Source of the DNA: Mogibacterium sp.
GTDB taxonomy: Bacteria; Bacillota; Clostridia; Peptostreptococcales; Anaerovoracaceae
Reading direction: 5' to 3'
NCBI GenBank assembly: GCA_017512145.1
Contig: JAFWHB010000032.1
Location: 211,513 to 275,512 of the forward strand
DNA length: 64,000 bases
The notes below the pieces were generated by a model. That model searched no databases. It was given only the letters and a program-made list of their open reading frames with translations, and was not told where the DNA came from. Shown in pieces: positions 42,577 to 52,087 of the stretch (positions are counted from its first letter, which is position 1; each line of letters opens with the position of its first letter). The position numbers were made by a program, and so were the translations under genes.

Positions 42577-44514
42577 TTATTTGACTTTGACTTTCTTGGT
42601 CTTCCAAGCGGATACATGCTTGCCATCAGCTGCATTCTTGTATGCGCGGATACGTACCCAGTATGTAGTCTTGGACTGGAGACCCTTGATGGTCTTATTG
42701 GTCTTGGACTTCTTGGCTGTTGTGGACTTTACTATATTCACAAAGTCTGGATCTGTAGCAACCTGGATCTCGATACCGCCTATCTTCTTCTGATCCTTCT
42801 TGCTTACCTTCTTCCACTTTACAGTGACCTTCTTCTTGGCAGCCTTAGGCTTTGATATCTTAACAGCCTTGAGATCCTGGATCTCTGCCGGCACTATCTG
42901 CTGGCCAACGGCAGGTACAATCTGCTGGCCGCCGGCAGGTGCAACGGACTCTCCGGATTTAATTGCAGGTATAACAGTACTATCTTTGCTGATTTCAGTG
43001 TTGCCTGCTATATCCGAATAGTATTTGTCAGTCCACGGATCATAGTAGTATTCGATTGTTCCGCTCTGCTCCACAGTCGCAGGAACAGCTTCGTAATGTG
43101 TAAGTCCCGGGAATCTGATGTACTTGTATGTATATGACAAATTGCTCTCTCCGTCCCATGCGGACCTTCCTTCCTCAGAAGCAGCCATATTCACCAGAGC
43201 AGTGTCGTCATGATTAAAGAACGAAAGGCTACCATTACAAGTAAGTGCATGCCCGTTAGATTTCAGTAGCACCTTTGCATTATCTGAGATCTCAAGGTCA
43301 TTATTGTCGAAAAGAGCTAGAGAGGACTCATCGCCACTGATATCTATAATAGTCTCGCTGTTACCTCCAAATATGAATGGGTAGTCTCCTCCGGTAACTA
43401 TGCCCATAACATCCCCTGGGCAATGACCATCATCTGTTATTGTAAGCTTGGCATTATCCAGGATGCCTGAAGTAGATGCATGTCCAATAAATATGCCATT
43501 GGTATAGTTGCAATTTCTGAAATCAATAGAAAGACTTGCATTGTCCTTGAGTATGAATTGATTGCCATCAAAGCCATAAGGGAATGCTACCTCTGCGGAA
43601 GTGTCTCCTCCGTCAAAGGTCATTGCGAGCTCACCATCACCGGTAATGACAGTCGAGTAATTAGAACTCTCAAAATCTGTCTGCCTTATACCGGATATAA
43701 AATCCTGATCTGTGACAACCTCACCGGCCGGAACGAATTTGTTCTCACCAACAAGATTAATGTTAAGATTGGTCCCCATAGCCATAATGAAGGATGGCCT
43801 TGTAGCAAGATCATCATTTGCCACAGAAAGGTCAGCTATCTCTTTAGAGAATTTGAGAGTCGCATTATTGAGAGTCAGAACGTTATTAGTGATATCGTAC
43901 AGAACAGTACCATCACCAAAGACATCATAATCACCAACTACATTGTCTTTGTTGGAGAAGCTGATGATCTTATTCCCGACTCTGATATATCTTGGACGGA
44001 TAGTCTTGCATCTGTAATGGCAAAACCATTTGCCATTATTAAGATCAGCAGAATAATAAGTGAATTCAGTATCACCGATTGTAAGAGTCGAATCTGGTGA
44101 AATCGTGTAATGCTTATCACCAACGGTCTCATCGATAAGGACCTGAAGAGTTGTTGTATATAATTTGTTGCAATCTGCAACAGTGTCATGCGCGCCTGAA
44201 GGCTGCACTGTGTTGTAGATACTCCAGATAGCCAGTCCGGAAAGCGGTACATCCCCTTCGACTGTGTAGTCCAGGGAATCATAATAATTGCCCCGGTCAT
44301 GGATCTGAACACCATGCATCGGTATAACCGACTGCCCCTTCGCAAGTTCTACTTTGATATCTTTGATCTCGACCGTTTCATCTGCAAATACGGTACTGCT
44401 TGCACCAGCCCAGAAAACAATCATAAGGAGTGCAAATAATAGCAGAATTCGTCTCGCATGATGATTCATTGTGCTGCATCCGGTACTGCGAACAGCAATT
44501 GCTTTATCAGCCAT
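42577..44514 (-). CDS. Secreted protein with beta-helix-like region and C-terminal FN3 domain
   Basis: A 645-residue protein. A long basic n-region precedes a signal-type helix (ILLLFALLMIVFWAGASSTVFA, about 23-44). The centre (about 190-470) has many short beta strands with Asn/Asp/Gly turns, for example LTLNNATLKFSKEIADLS, DNASLSIDFRNCNYTNG and DDGHCPGDVMG, suggesting a beta-helix or carbohydrate-binding fold. The C-terminus (about 555-645) is a lysine-rich FN3 domain (VKISKPKAAKKKVTVKWKKV). A short repeated APAGGQQIVPAVGQQIVPA linker precedes it. Ribosome site AAAGGGGGTCGTC. No enzyme assigned. Confidence 0.78.
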   Translation of the reverse strand: MADKAIAVRSTGCSTMNHHARRILLLFALLMIVFWAGASSTVFADETVEIKDIKVELAKGQSVIPMHGVQIHDRGNYYDSLDYTVEGDVPLSGLAIWSIYNTVQPSGAHDTVADCNKLYTTTLQVLIDETVGDKHYTISPDSTLTIGDTEFTYYSADLNNGKWFCHYRCKTIRPRYIRVGNKIISFSNKDNVVGDYDVFGDGTVLYDITNNVLTLNNATLKFSKEIADLSVANDDLATRPSFIMAMGTNLNINLVGENKFVPAGEVVTDQDFISGIRQTDFESSNYSTVITGDGELAMTFDGGDTSAEVAFPYGFDGNQFILKDNASLSIDFRNCNYTNGIFIGHASTSGILDNAKLTITDDGHCPGDVMGIVTGGDYPFIFGGNSETIIDISGDESSLALFDNNDLEISDNAKVLLKSNGHALTCNGSLSFFNHDDTALVNMAASEEGRSAWDGESNLSYTYKYIRFPGLTHYEAVPATVEQSGTIEYYYDPWTDKYYSDIAGNTEISKDSTVIPAIKSGESVAPAGGQQIVPAVGQQIVPAEIQDLKAVKISKPKAAKKKVTVKWKKVSKKDQKKIGGIEIQVATDPDFVNIVKSTTAKKSKTNKTIKGLQSKTTYWVRIRAYKNAADGKHVSAWKTKKVKVK

Positions 44515-44638
44515 GACGACCCCCTTTATCCCTCAAGATATAAATATCCAATATAAACTAATAATACCATATTACTCCGCTTATTTTAGAGCTAAGTTGT
44601 TAGCATTAACTAATTATTTTCATCGGTTCAAGCCAAAA

Positions 44639-44660
44639 GAAAAAAGGCCTTTTCAGGCCT
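44639..44660 (-). terminator. Terminator overlapping the vanZ stop codon
   Basis: Hairpin AGGCCT/AGGCCT with a 4-nt loop, then TTTTTTC on the minus strand. The TGA stop codon lies inside the hairpin. Confidence 0.82.
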
Positions 44661-45156
44661 CTTGGATTGTCGAATTATTGTTACTGTCTTTCCTTCGCAT
44701 CAAGATCATTGCGACGAATGCTCCTGCTGCAACTCCGGCTGCATCTATGCAGACATCTCTGATCTCGCCGCTTCGTCCGGGAACGAATCGCTGATGCAGC
44801 TCATCTGACATTGCATATGCCGTTCCGATTATCCATGCAAGTGACCAGAGATGGCGTGCTTTGAGAGAATACAAGGAATTGCTCTCAACTGAATCGAATC
44901 TCGCATCATACCAGTCCTTCACATTGAGCATTATACACATTCCAAGAATTGCATATTCAGTGAAATGCGCGAGTTTACGTATGACAAATCCTGCGGTATC
45001 GGGATCTGCGCCAGTGATGGATACTATTATTCTGACAAAGAATCCGCTCTGCGCACCGGACATATCTCCCGGCATTGCAGACTCAATAAAGATGATTATC
45101 ATCACTGCCAGAGTCAGCAGAATATGGACTTGTGAACGATTGAGATATTTCTTCAT
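44653..45156 (-). CDS. VanZ-family membrane protein
   Basis: A 167-residue protein with four hydrophobic segments (near 12-28, 75-85, 108-120, 140-155) and the VanZ signatures RKLAHFTEYAILG and AYAMSDELHQRFVPGRSGEIRDV, followed by IDAAGVAAGAFVAMIL. VanZ proteins confer low-level teicoplanin resistance in one context; their normal envelope role is unclear. No ribosome site seen. Single-gene unit ending in an overlapping terminator. Confidence 0.9.
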   Translation of the reverse strand: MKKYLNRSQVHILLTLAVMIIIFIESAMPGDMSGAQSGFFVRIIVSITGADPDTAGFVIRKLAHFTEYAILGMCIMLNVKDWYDARFDSVESNSLYSLKARHLWSLAWIIGTAYAMSDELHQRFVPGRSGEIRDVCIDAAGVAAGAFVAMILMRRKDSNNNSTIQEA

Positions 45157-45179
45157 AAAAACTTTAATTAAATGAATAA

Positions 45180-45201
45180 CACGGTGCCAGGCAGCACCGT
45201 G
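45180..45201 (-). terminator. Hairpin terminator downstream of gene 45425-46579
   Basis: Perfect 8-bp stem CACGGTGC/GCACCGTG with a 6-nt loop, then TTATTCATTT on the minus strand. It lies 224 nt after that stop codon. The interval 45202-45424 has no convincing gene. Confidence 0.6.
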
Positions 45202-45424
45202 CTATTAGGATGGAAGTATATTATTAGAGTTGTAACTTACGAATCTTATGTCAACTAAGAATAAGAATACTATCACAGCTCGAATAATAGCTGAGTTGTG
45301 TGAACCAGCTGAAATTCCAAGCATTCTATCGATTCAGAATTGCTTGTCAGCTAATTCGTCAGCATTATATCACCATACCTGTTAAAGAGATAGTTTATAT
45401 TTCGCAAAGAATCTAAAACTTTTC

Positions 45425-46579
45425 TTAAGCGGTATATCCTATCCATTCCATGCTGCGGATCGATGGATCGAACACACAATGCTTGATGATAATATATTTA
45501 TTGTGAAGCGATTCTTCTAAGCCAGATTCCATTCCCTGAATGTCATCTTCAAACTTAGCGGCCATGTCGCCTACGTACACAGTCTTCTTCCTGATTATAT
45601 TCACACTGCAAAGGCTGTCAGGATACTCATCAGCTCTGTCATTAGAGCAATATATGAAGCTCTCCCTTTCAAGCGGATCGTGGAGGATTATGTGAAGACG
45701 CGCATAATTATTGCGGATCTCGCCTGTCCTGGCAAAGAGCATGTCCTGCATTGCTTTGATCTTGTCCGCACCTTCATCAGCCGGCCCGATCATATAGATC
45801 GCAAGTTCCTTGGTGTACCGGTCAGTGTAATTCTTGAGAGTGAATTTGTTGATGACACCCTGCGCTACAATATTGTAGCCAAAGTCCTGGTACTCGAGGA
45901 GCAATGATTCTTCCTCGTTGAAGTTGTCATGATATCTGTACCTTGGCGGCACCTTCTCGTCAAATATTGATACGAATTCTATCTGCCTGCCGCCTTCTTC
46001 GTCGACTATGTCGCACTCATGCTGCAGAGCATCCCCTCGTCTGTAACTCTTAACTGCGCCGGCTGCCTGAAGAGCCTCAGCAACGAAAATCTCGACTTTG
46101 GACATCGACCCATCGCCCTTCCCACTTGCAAAGGTATGGTCATACTCTGCTTCGATCACTTTGGTGATGCGGAAGCTGTCCTTCTCGATCCGCGCACGGA
46201 ATGCTTGATTCGGACAATAGGTAGACCATAACTTCCAGGCTTCTTGCGCAGGGATCAGCTCGCTGTCAGAATGCTCATTCCATGGATCATAACAGATCAT
46301 GCAATCAGGCAGCTCGCTCTCAATGCTGTTGCTGCAAAGATTGTAAGCCATCAGCGGACCGGTTCCGATCTCGCGGGCAACAATATAGTCCCTGTTGCCG
46401 TTTGGGACAATATTGCCATCACGAATAAGCTGTGATTTGAGAGCTTCAACATCTGCAAGAGGATGGATCGCAAATGGCACAATGCTGCCACAGCATAGTA
46501 CACCCTTCCTGAGGTCATACTTATAGCCCTCGGCATTTATCATATATTTACTATTATCAGAGCTTTCAGATTCTTTCAT
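45425..46579 (-). CDS. Hypothetical soluble protein
   Basis: A 384-residue cytoplasmic protein without membrane segments. A central block KVEIFVAEALQAAGAVKSYRR, then HECDIVDEEGGRQIEFVSIFD loosely recalls PD-(D/E)xK nucleases (an Asp and a Q-I-E), but the final lysine is absent, so I do not call it a nuclease. Other blocks: FRARIEKDSFRITKVIEAEYD and IIIKHCVFDPSIRSMEWIGY. The N-terminal part has several Cys (LRKGVLCCGSIV, DCMICYDPW). Starts 12 nt after the lysozyme-like gene, so co-transcribed; no ribosome site. Confidence 0.6.
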   Translation of the reverse strand: MKESESSDNSKYMINAEGYKYDLRKGVLCCGSIVPFAIHPLADVEALKSQLIRDGNIVPNGNRDYIVAREIGTGPLMAYNLCSNSIESELPDCMICYDPWNEHSDSELIPAQEAWKLWSTYCPNQAFRARIEKDSFRITKVIEAEYDHTFASGKGDGSMSKVEIFVAEALQAAGAVKSYRRGDALQHECDIVDEEGGRQIEFVSIFDEKVPPRYRYHDNFNEEESLLLEYQDFGYNIVAQGVINKFTLKNYTDRYTKELAIYMIGPADEGADKIKAMQDMLFARTGEIRNNYARLHIILHDPLERESFIYCSNDRADEYPDSLCSVNIIRKKTVYVGDMAAKFEDDIQGMESGLEESLHNKYIIIKHCVFDPSIRSMEWIGYTA

Positions 46580-46591
46580 GTTAGTCTTGCA

Positions 46592-47431
46592 TCAATACCA
46601 GCCGCTTGATGAGAAATGTGCCCATGCTGCTGATGGAGAGCCGTATCTTCTGGCGATGTATCCGAGGCCCCATCTTATCTGTGTATTGCCGTTGGTGTAG
46701 TAGTCACTGCCCTCAGAAGCCATTTTGCTTGCAGGAAGAGCCTGAGGTATGCCGTGGGCTCCGGAGCTGCGGTTATGTGAATTAGGATTCCAGCCGGACT
46801 CACGGTCCCATAGTTTGATCAATGGAATGATCTCTGAATCAGCCCAGCCATAATTACCAAGGATCGACAGAGCGTATTTCTGGTACTCACCCTTCTGTCC
46901 GCTTGCTGTTATAAGCGGCGGCTCGTCAGTCAGATACTTGCTGATGACAAAGTATTCCTCTTCATTTACTATTACACGGCTCCACTTGTTGTAAGTTGTT
47001 CCTGTCCGCTTGAGTTCTGTGTATATATTCAGTGTACCCGCACTCTCGTAGGATTTATCCGGGCCTATCCTGTAATTGACTGTATCTGTCGTCCAGACCG
47101 TATCATCGCGCTCCTCAGTGATACGCTCCCTTGCGGCTTTAAGTGACGAACCGATATTGGCCGAAACCGGAGCAGTATCAAAGGCCGCAATACTGGCACT
47201 CGCAGATTCAGCTCTGTTTTCCCTGATGTGATTCCAGGAAATCAGCAGAATGGCGCACAAAGCCATCGCCATCAGCACCAGCTCGATAGCGATGAGTACG
47301 TAGAGCCATCTTCGGTCTTTCTTCTCAGCAGTAAAATGCAATATCTGATCCCCCACTGTGGACGTTTCAAACGTTTTTTCGGGCACAATAAATGGCTGCC
47401 CGATAATAATCATCGTACAGCCATTATACAT
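46592..47431 (-). CDS. Membrane-anchored lysozyme-like transglycosylase with SH3-like region
   Basis: A 279-residue protein. A cytoplasmic N-terminus (about 1-40), one membrane helix (WLYVLIAIELVLMAMALCAILLI, about 43-65), an SH3-like region (TVNYRIGPDKSYESAG) and a C-terminal lysozyme-like domain of the aggregation-promoting-factor type: IIPLIKLWDRESGWNPNSHN, SSGAHGIPQALPASKM, IRWGLGYIARRYGSPSAAWAH. The Glu in DRESGWN is the likely acid catalyst. It probably cleaves or binds peptidoglycan. The initiation site is unclear: two in-frame ATGs (47431 and 47413), neither with a good ribosome site. Confidence 0.85.
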   Translation of the reverse strand: MYNGCTMIIIGQPFIVPEKTFETSTVGDQILHFTAEKKDRRWLYVLIAIELVLMAMALCAILLISWNHIRENRAESASASIAAFDTAPVSANIGSSLKAARERITEERDDTVWTTDTVNYRIGPDKSYESAGTLNIYTELKRTGTTYNKWSRVIVNEEEYFVISKYLTDEPPLITASGQKGEYQKYALSILGNYGWADSEIIPLIKLWDRESGWNPNSHNRSSGAHGIPQALPASKMASEGSDYYTNGNTQIRWGLGYIARRYGSPSAAWAHFSSSGWY

Positions 47432-47514
47432 AATTGATGGAAAAAAGTAATTAAAGTGAATAAAGATTAATGAAAAAACATTACAATAACTATCTTATCG
47501 GTTAAAGCTGAAAG

Positions 47515-48414
47515 TTACATGAACTTCCTTGCTTTGTCGAGTGCGGCTTCTTTACTGCACATCGCGCAGATAGTCGGAGCGATAGCGCAGCCGCCTTTGG
47601 CTGTCTCGCGCAGACTTTCAGGAAGTGCTCTTCCGACATCAAATGTGATCTGGACCATTTCATCAAGTGGAATATTGATGCCGATATCAGCCAGAGCGAG
47701 CTGGGCAGCAGTATAAGCTCCAACAGCGCCGATCGCATTCCTGGTCTGGCATGGTACTTCAACAAGTCCCCTTACAGGATCGCATACGAGTCCGAGAAGA
47801 TTTGACAAAGCAACAGATGCAGCATTGCAGCACTGCTCCGGTGTTCCGCCCATCATCTCTACAAGAGCACTCGCAGCCATCGCACAGGCTGAACCTACCT
47901 CGGCCTGGCAGCCTGCTTCGGCTCCGGATACAGAACCATTCCTTGTGATGATATATCCAATCGCACTTGCGTTGACAAGACCTCTTCTGAGAGTATCCAT
48001 GCTGATATCCTCATTCTCATACAGAGAAAGGATGACCGCCGGCAGTACTCCTGCCGAGCCTGCGGTCGGAGCAGCTACTATGACTCCCATGCTCGCATTG
48101 GTCTCAGCTACTGCAAGGGCACTCATGATGGCCCCATATATCGTTGATCCGCATATCCTCTTCGATTCATCAAGGTGTCTCATCTTATTAGCCTCTCCAC
48201 CGAGAAGGCCGCCCATAGACTTGACAGGATCAGATATAGCCTTATCTACTGCAACGTTCATAATCCTGAGACACTTGTCTACACGGTCGCGAATACTCTC
48301 TCTGGAAACTTCGCCAAGCTGCATTTCACGCTTGATCATTACCTCGGAGATAGGCATGTTATGCTCCTGGCACAGATCCAGAAGTTCTTTGGCATTCTTA
48401 AAATCCCAGTTCAT
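47515..48414 (-). CDS. sdaAA: L-serine dehydratase, Fe-S type, alpha subunit
   Basis: A 299-residue subunit carrying the catalytic [4Fe-4S] domain. It deaminates serine to pyruvate and ammonia. Motifs include IVAAPTAGSAGVLPAVILSLYE near 110, GCQAEVGSACAMAASALVEMMGG near 170, LGLVCDPVRGLVEVPCQTRNAIG near 210 and the C-terminal CAIAPTICAMCS. ATG at 48414 is chosen because AGGAGG lies 7 nt upstream; the ATG two codons earlier touches that site. It lies 11 nt after sdaAB and is the last gene of the serine operon. Confidence 0.95.
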   Translation of the reverse strand: MNWDFKNAKELLDLCQEHNMPISEVMIKREMQLGEVSRESIRDRVDKCLRIMNVAVDKAISDPVKSMGGLLGGEANKMRHLDESKRICGSTIYGAIMSALAVAETNASMGVIVAAPTAGSAGVLPAVILSLYENEDISMDTLRRGLVNASAIGYIITRNGSVSGAEAGCQAEVGSACAMAASALVEMMGGTPEQCCNAASVALSNLLGLVCDPVRGLVEVPCQTRNAIGAVGAYTAAQLALADIGINIPLDEMVQITFDVGRALPESLRETAKGGCAIAPTICAMCSKEAALDKARKFM

Positions 48415-48425
48415 GATCATACCTC

Positions 48426-49100
48426 CTATATCTCTATCAGATCGACACTTGAAACACTTTCATGCTGAAGGATAGCCTCCTTGAGGTCCTCCGGAATGAA
48501 ACTGTCCGTCTCGATGACAGTGAAAGCGTTCTTTCCCTTAGCCTCGCGGAAGAGTCTCAGGGTCGCGATGTTGACCTTGTGCTCTGCAAGGAGATTGGTG
48601 ATAAATGCGATAGTACCTGTCTTGTCCAGATGACCGATCAGCAGCGTGCTGTATTCACCGGTAAAATCTACATCGATATCATTAATCCTTCGGATGCGCA
48701 CGCGGCCGCCTCCGACCGATACTCCCCTGATCAGGAGCTCGTGCCCGATTTCATTATTCATAAGGATGTCAACAGTGTTAGGATGTCCGGTATCTGTCTC
48801 ACGGTCTGTCTCGAATTCGACCCTAATGCCCTCCTTACGAGCATGTTCATAAGCTTTTCTGATGCGGATGTCGTCCGGTTTGTAGCCAAGCATACCGCCA
48901 ATCAGAGCTCTGTCTGTTCCGTGACCGAGATATGTGTCAGCAAAAGAACCATAAAGCGTATACTTCACACTGTTAGGTGTTCCGGTGTAGATCTGTCTGG
49001 CCATCCATGCGATTGTAGCAGCACCGGATGTATGCGAGCTTGACGGACCTACCATGACCGGACCGATAATATCAAACATTCCGATATAAGTATTGCTCAT
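48426..49100 (-). CDS. sdaAB: L-serine dehydratase, Fe-S type, beta subunit
   Basis: A 224-residue protein. N-terminal serine dehydratase beta domain (IGPVMVGPSSSHTSGAATIAW near 12, LYGSFADTYLGHGTDRALIGGMLG near 48) and a C-terminal ACT domain (STLLIGHLDKTGTIAFITNLL near 148). The ACT domain may bind serine. Ribosome site TAAGGGGGTATC. Between sstT and sdaAA. Confidence 0.95.
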   Translation of the reverse strand: MSNTYIGMFDIIGPVMVGPSSSHTSGAATIAWMARQIYTGTPNSVKYTLYGSFADTYLGHGTDRALIGGMLGYKPDDIRIRKAYEHARKEGIRVEFETDRETDTGHPNTVDILMNNEIGHELLIRGVSVGGGRVRIRRINDIDVDFTGEYSTLLIGHLDKTGTIAFITNLLAEHKVNIATLRLFREAKGKNAFTVIETDSFIPEDLKEAILQHESVSSVDLIEI

Positions 49101-49109
49101 GATACCCCC

Positions 49110-50336
49110 TTAGAGCGGCAGTTTTCTGCCTTCTTTCTTCCAGTAGTAGAACTCGGATGTTGCTGTGAACATAGCATCTCCGGATGAGTTCAGAGCTGTC
49201 TCCATAGAATCCTGAATTACACTGATTATAAATCCGATACCTACCATCTGCATAGCGATGTCCTGAGGAATTCCGAATATCGAGCATCCCAGCGGAACAA
49301 GAAGAAGTGATCCGCCTGCAACACCTGATGTTCCGCATGCAGAAAGTGTAGCAACGATACTGAGGAAAATAGCCATAGGCAGGTTTGCTGCAACGCCGGT
49401 TGTGTGAGCAGCAACAAGTGTCAGGGTAGTGATAGTTACAGCAGCACCATCCATATTGATTGTTGATCCGAGAGGGATCGATACGGAATATACATCCTCA
49501 TCAAGTCCGAGATTCTTGCAAAGCTCCATGTTTACAGGAATGTTCGCTGCTGAACTTCTTGTGAAGAAAGCAGTAACAGCACTGTTCCTGATGCAATACC
49601 AGATAAGTGGATACGGATTGTGTCTGAGTGTTATGCCGATGATAGCAGCATTACTTACGAAAGCAACGAAGAGCATAGTTCCTACAAGCAGTGCAACCAG
49701 CTGTCCATAGCTCTTGAAGATAGCAAGACCACTCGTACTTACTGCATTGAACACAAGACCAAGAATTCCGAATGGCGCACAGTTGATGACACCGCGTACG
49801 ACCTGTGAAAGACCATCAGCAAGGTCACGAAGAACCGATTTGGTTGCATCACCAGTAGCCTTGAGAGCCATACCTATGATTACTGCCCAGAACAGGATCG
49901 CAATATAATTAGCATTTGCGATAGCATCAATAGGATTAGCAACAATGCTCTTGAGAAGATTTGCAACGATTTCTCCCATGCTGCCCGGAGGTGTGAATCC
50001 CTCAGCCGCATCGGACGCAGCAAGAGGAACTGTTACTTTGAATAAGAAATTCATAATTACAGCAACTACAGCTGCAACCAGAGTTGAAATGAGATACAGG
50101 GCAATAACCAGTTTGAATTTGCCGGCATTTCCGCCCTTGGCATTTGCAAGTGATGATGCTACGAGGACAAATACCAGAAGAGGAGCAATTGCCTTGAGTG
50201 CACCGACAAACATGTCGCCGAGTATCGACAGCCAAGTAAGCTGCGGCACTGCAAAACCGAGTATCGCACCAATTATCAGGCCTCCGAGGATTCGCAGGAT
50301 CAGACTAGTCTCTGTCCATTTTTTGATAAGATTCAT
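49110..50336 (-). CDS. sstT: Serine/threonine:sodium symporter
   Basis: A 408-residue dicarboxylate/amino-acid:cation symporter (DAACS) with 8-10 hydrophobic segments. Conserved features: IGAILGFAVPQLTWLSILGDMF, FFTRSSAANIPVNMELC (the serine-rich hairpin), VSIPLGSTINMDGAAVTI and SACGTSGVAGGSLLLVPLG. Together with sdaAB-sdaAA it makes a serine uptake and deamination operon feeding pyruvate. Ribosome site AGAAAGGATACTAA. Confidence 0.94.
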   Translation of the reverse strand: MNLIKKWTETSLILRILGGLIIGAILGFAVPQLTWLSILGDMFVGALKAIAPLLVFVLVASSLANAKGGNAGKFKLVIALYLISTLVAAVVAVIMNFLFKVTVPLAASDAAEGFTPPGSMGEIVANLLKSIVANPIDAIANANYIAILFWAVIIGMALKATGDATKSVLRDLADGLSQVVRGVINCAPFGILGLVFNAVSTSGLAIFKSYGQLVALLVGTMLFVAFVSNAAIIGITLRHNPYPLIWYCIRNSAVTAFFTRSSAANIPVNMELCKNLGLDEDVYSVSIPLGSTINMDGAAVTITTLTLVAAHTTGVAANLPMAIFLSIVATLSACGTSGVAGGSLLLVPLGCSIFGIPQDIAMQMVGIGFIISVIQDSMETALNSSGDAMFTATSEFYYWKKEGRKLPL

Positions 50337-50501
50337 TTAGTATCCTTTCTACAGTTAAACTATGCAACAACGGCCAAGTCCCAATTCCTGCCATTTGTGA
50401 GAAAAACGGCTCATATGGCTAAATAATACCACAATGAACCATTAATAATATAGCAAATTGAACAATGTAAATTAATATTCGAAAGATAATTGCATGCCCT
50501 G

Positions 50502-50591
50502 CTATTTTTCTACCTTCTTGCCATCGAGGTAGACCACATTCATCTTGTCTACGACAACCTTATCCCATACTTTCTCAAGAATGTACTGCAT
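50502..50591 (-). CDS. Possible 29-residue small protein
   Basis: A short reading frame (MQYILEKVWDKVVVDK, then MNVVYLDGKKVEK) with a strong ribosome site AAAGGGGGATT directly before ATG, 28 nt after the phosphatase stop codon. No family known; the initiation site is the only direct support. The rest of the 50337-50501 gap shows nothing else. Confidence 0.35.
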   Translation of the reverse strand: MQYILEKVWDKVVVDKMNVVYLDGKKVEK

Positions 50592-50618
50592 AATCCCCCT
50601 TTCAGTCGTCCGGCAATG

Positions 50619-51347
50619 TTAGTCGTGCCTTGTTTCGTCATCATAGCACTCACAGAATCTTGCTGCAAATGCAGGCTCTTCATCGTGCGCCTTAAGATGC
50701 GCTGTCTCGCCAAAGGCCAGCATCCTGAAGGATGCTATTCCCCTGCGCCTCTCTTCAGTGACCAGTGTTGTCACAGACGATGGCTGGGCACAGAATCCAT
50801 GCCAGACAACCATCGGTGAAACATTCCACAGATGGCTCAGAAGTACAGCTTCGCATCCAAAGTGGCAGAACAGTGCTATAGTGTCATGATTTGGCCGCTC
50901 TGCTCTGTAGTATCCGCCTTCCCTTACGTAGCCATGTCTGGCCAGAAGAGCATCGAGTTCATCTGTCACCATGCGGTACTCTTCATAGACATTGCCCTCG
51001 GCCATAAGTCTGTTCTTATGCCAGTCATCTTTGCTGTAGAACTCCTCATGTATGGTCCAGTCCGCAGGCAGCCAGTCCCATGGGATGCGCTTCTTCGTTG
51101 TATCGTCCGGCCTGTCTATAAAAATATCGAATTCCCTAAGCCAAGGCATGACCTCAGCAGTACGTCCAAGCTTCCTGAGTGTTGCAGAAGCAGTATTTCT
51201 TGCCCGGCCATATGGCGAGGTGTAGATATAATCTATATTCATATCAGCTAGCATCTCAGCAAGATACTCAGCCTCTTTCCAGCCCTTCTCTGTCAGTGAA
51301 TCATTGACATAATCCGGATCACCATGCCTGATAATCAGTAACTTCAA
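50619..51347 (-). CDS. Histidine phosphatase-family protein
   Basis: A 242-residue phosphoglycerate-mutase-like protein with the RHG motif LLIIRHGDPDYVNDSLTEKG at the start and a later acid-containing segment (YIYTSPYGRARNTA). A late His in IALFCHFGCEAVLLSHL agrees with the second catalytic His. Specific substrate unknown. The start is TTG with AAAGGAGCTAAGACA upstream; no ATG fits the N-terminal motif. Confidence 0.88.
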   Translation of the reverse strand: MKLLIIRHGDPDYVNDSLTEKGWKEAEYLAEMLADMNIDYIYTSPYGRARNTASATLRKLGRTAEVMPWLREFDIFIDRPDDTTKKRIPWDWLPADWTIHEEFYSKDDWHKNRLMAEGNVYEEYRMVTDELDALLARHGYVREGGYYRAERPNHDTIALFCHFGCEAVLLSHLWNVSPMVVWHGFCAQPSSVTTLVTEERRRGIASFRMLAFGETAHLKAHDEEPAFAARFCECYDDETRHD

Positions 51348-51369
51348 TGTCTTAGCTCCTTTAGTTTAT

Positions 51370-52017
51370 TTATTGCTTATTCGCCGGATACATCTCATTG
51401 ATTGCATTCCAGTCGATTTGTTCGTCGCGGAAGAAATAGTCTCTGTCATGCATACCAATCTCGCGAATCACTCTGCAAGGATTGCCAACAGCTACTACAT
51501 TCGCAGGAATGTCTCTTGTGACAACACTCCCCGCACCGATTACCGAGTTCTCGCCGATCGTCACGCCGGGAAGGATGATTGCTCCTGCGCCGACCCAGAC
51601 GCCAGCCTCTATATGTACATCCTTGTTGTACTGCAGCAGCGCATTACGATGTCTTCTAAGTTCCGGCAGAATCGGGTGTCCCGGTGTCGCGATGGTCACA
51701 TTAGGCCCAAACTGTACCCAGTCACCGATGTATATGTGTCCGTCATCGACCAGTGTCAGGTTGAAATTTGCATATATATTAGATCCGAGATGAACGTGCC
51801 GGCATCCCCAGTTAGCATAGACCGGTCTCTGGATATAAGTGTTCTCACCGACCTCAGCAAACACCTCTTTGATCAGGCGAGCGTATTCTTCTTCCTGTGA
51901 TGGCCTCAGATTATTGAACTCCCACAGCTTATCCTGATACTTCTGCTGCTCAGCCATCAGTTCGCTATTACCCGGATCGTAAATAAGACCCGCATTCATT
52001 CTTTCGTAGTCAGTCAT
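51370..52017 (-). CDS. Sugar O-acetyltransferase (maltose/galactoside type)
   Basis: A 215-residue hexapeptide-repeat acetyltransferase. N-terminal helix with MTDYERMNAGLIYDPGNSELMAEQ; repeats with ANFNLTLVDDGHIYIGDWVQFGP and ATPGHPILPELRRHR, VWVGAGAIILPGVTIGENSVIGAGSVVTRDIPANVVAVGNPCR. The pattern (GHP, then GNPCRVIR) matches the Maa/LacA family. ATG at 52017 has AAGGGG 8 nt upstream. Confidence 0.92.
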   Translation of the reverse strand: MTDYERMNAGLIYDPGNSELMAEQQKYQDKLWEFNNLRPSQEEEYARLIKEVFAEVGENTYIQRPVYANWGCRHVHLGSNIYANFNLTLVDDGHIYIGDWVQFGPNVTIATPGHPILPELRRHRNALLQYNKDVHIEAGVWVGAGAIILPGVTIGENSVIGAGSVVTRDIPANVVAVGNPCRVIREIGMHDRDYFFRDEQIDWNAINEMYPANKQ

Positions 52018-52087
52018 TAGTAACCCCTTCATGAAAGTTTTTCAAACAAGCATATTGATTGTAACATAAGTTTACATCGTACTAAAA

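Noticed and set aside
45249..45383. 44-codon plus-strand frame in the gap after gene 45425-46579
   Set aside because: No ribosome site, no promoter and no recognisable domain.
46000..46200. PD-(D/E)xK nuclease in gene 45425-46579
   Set aside because: An Asp and a Q-I-E resemble the motif but the catalytic Lys is absent and surrounding secondary structure is not convincing.
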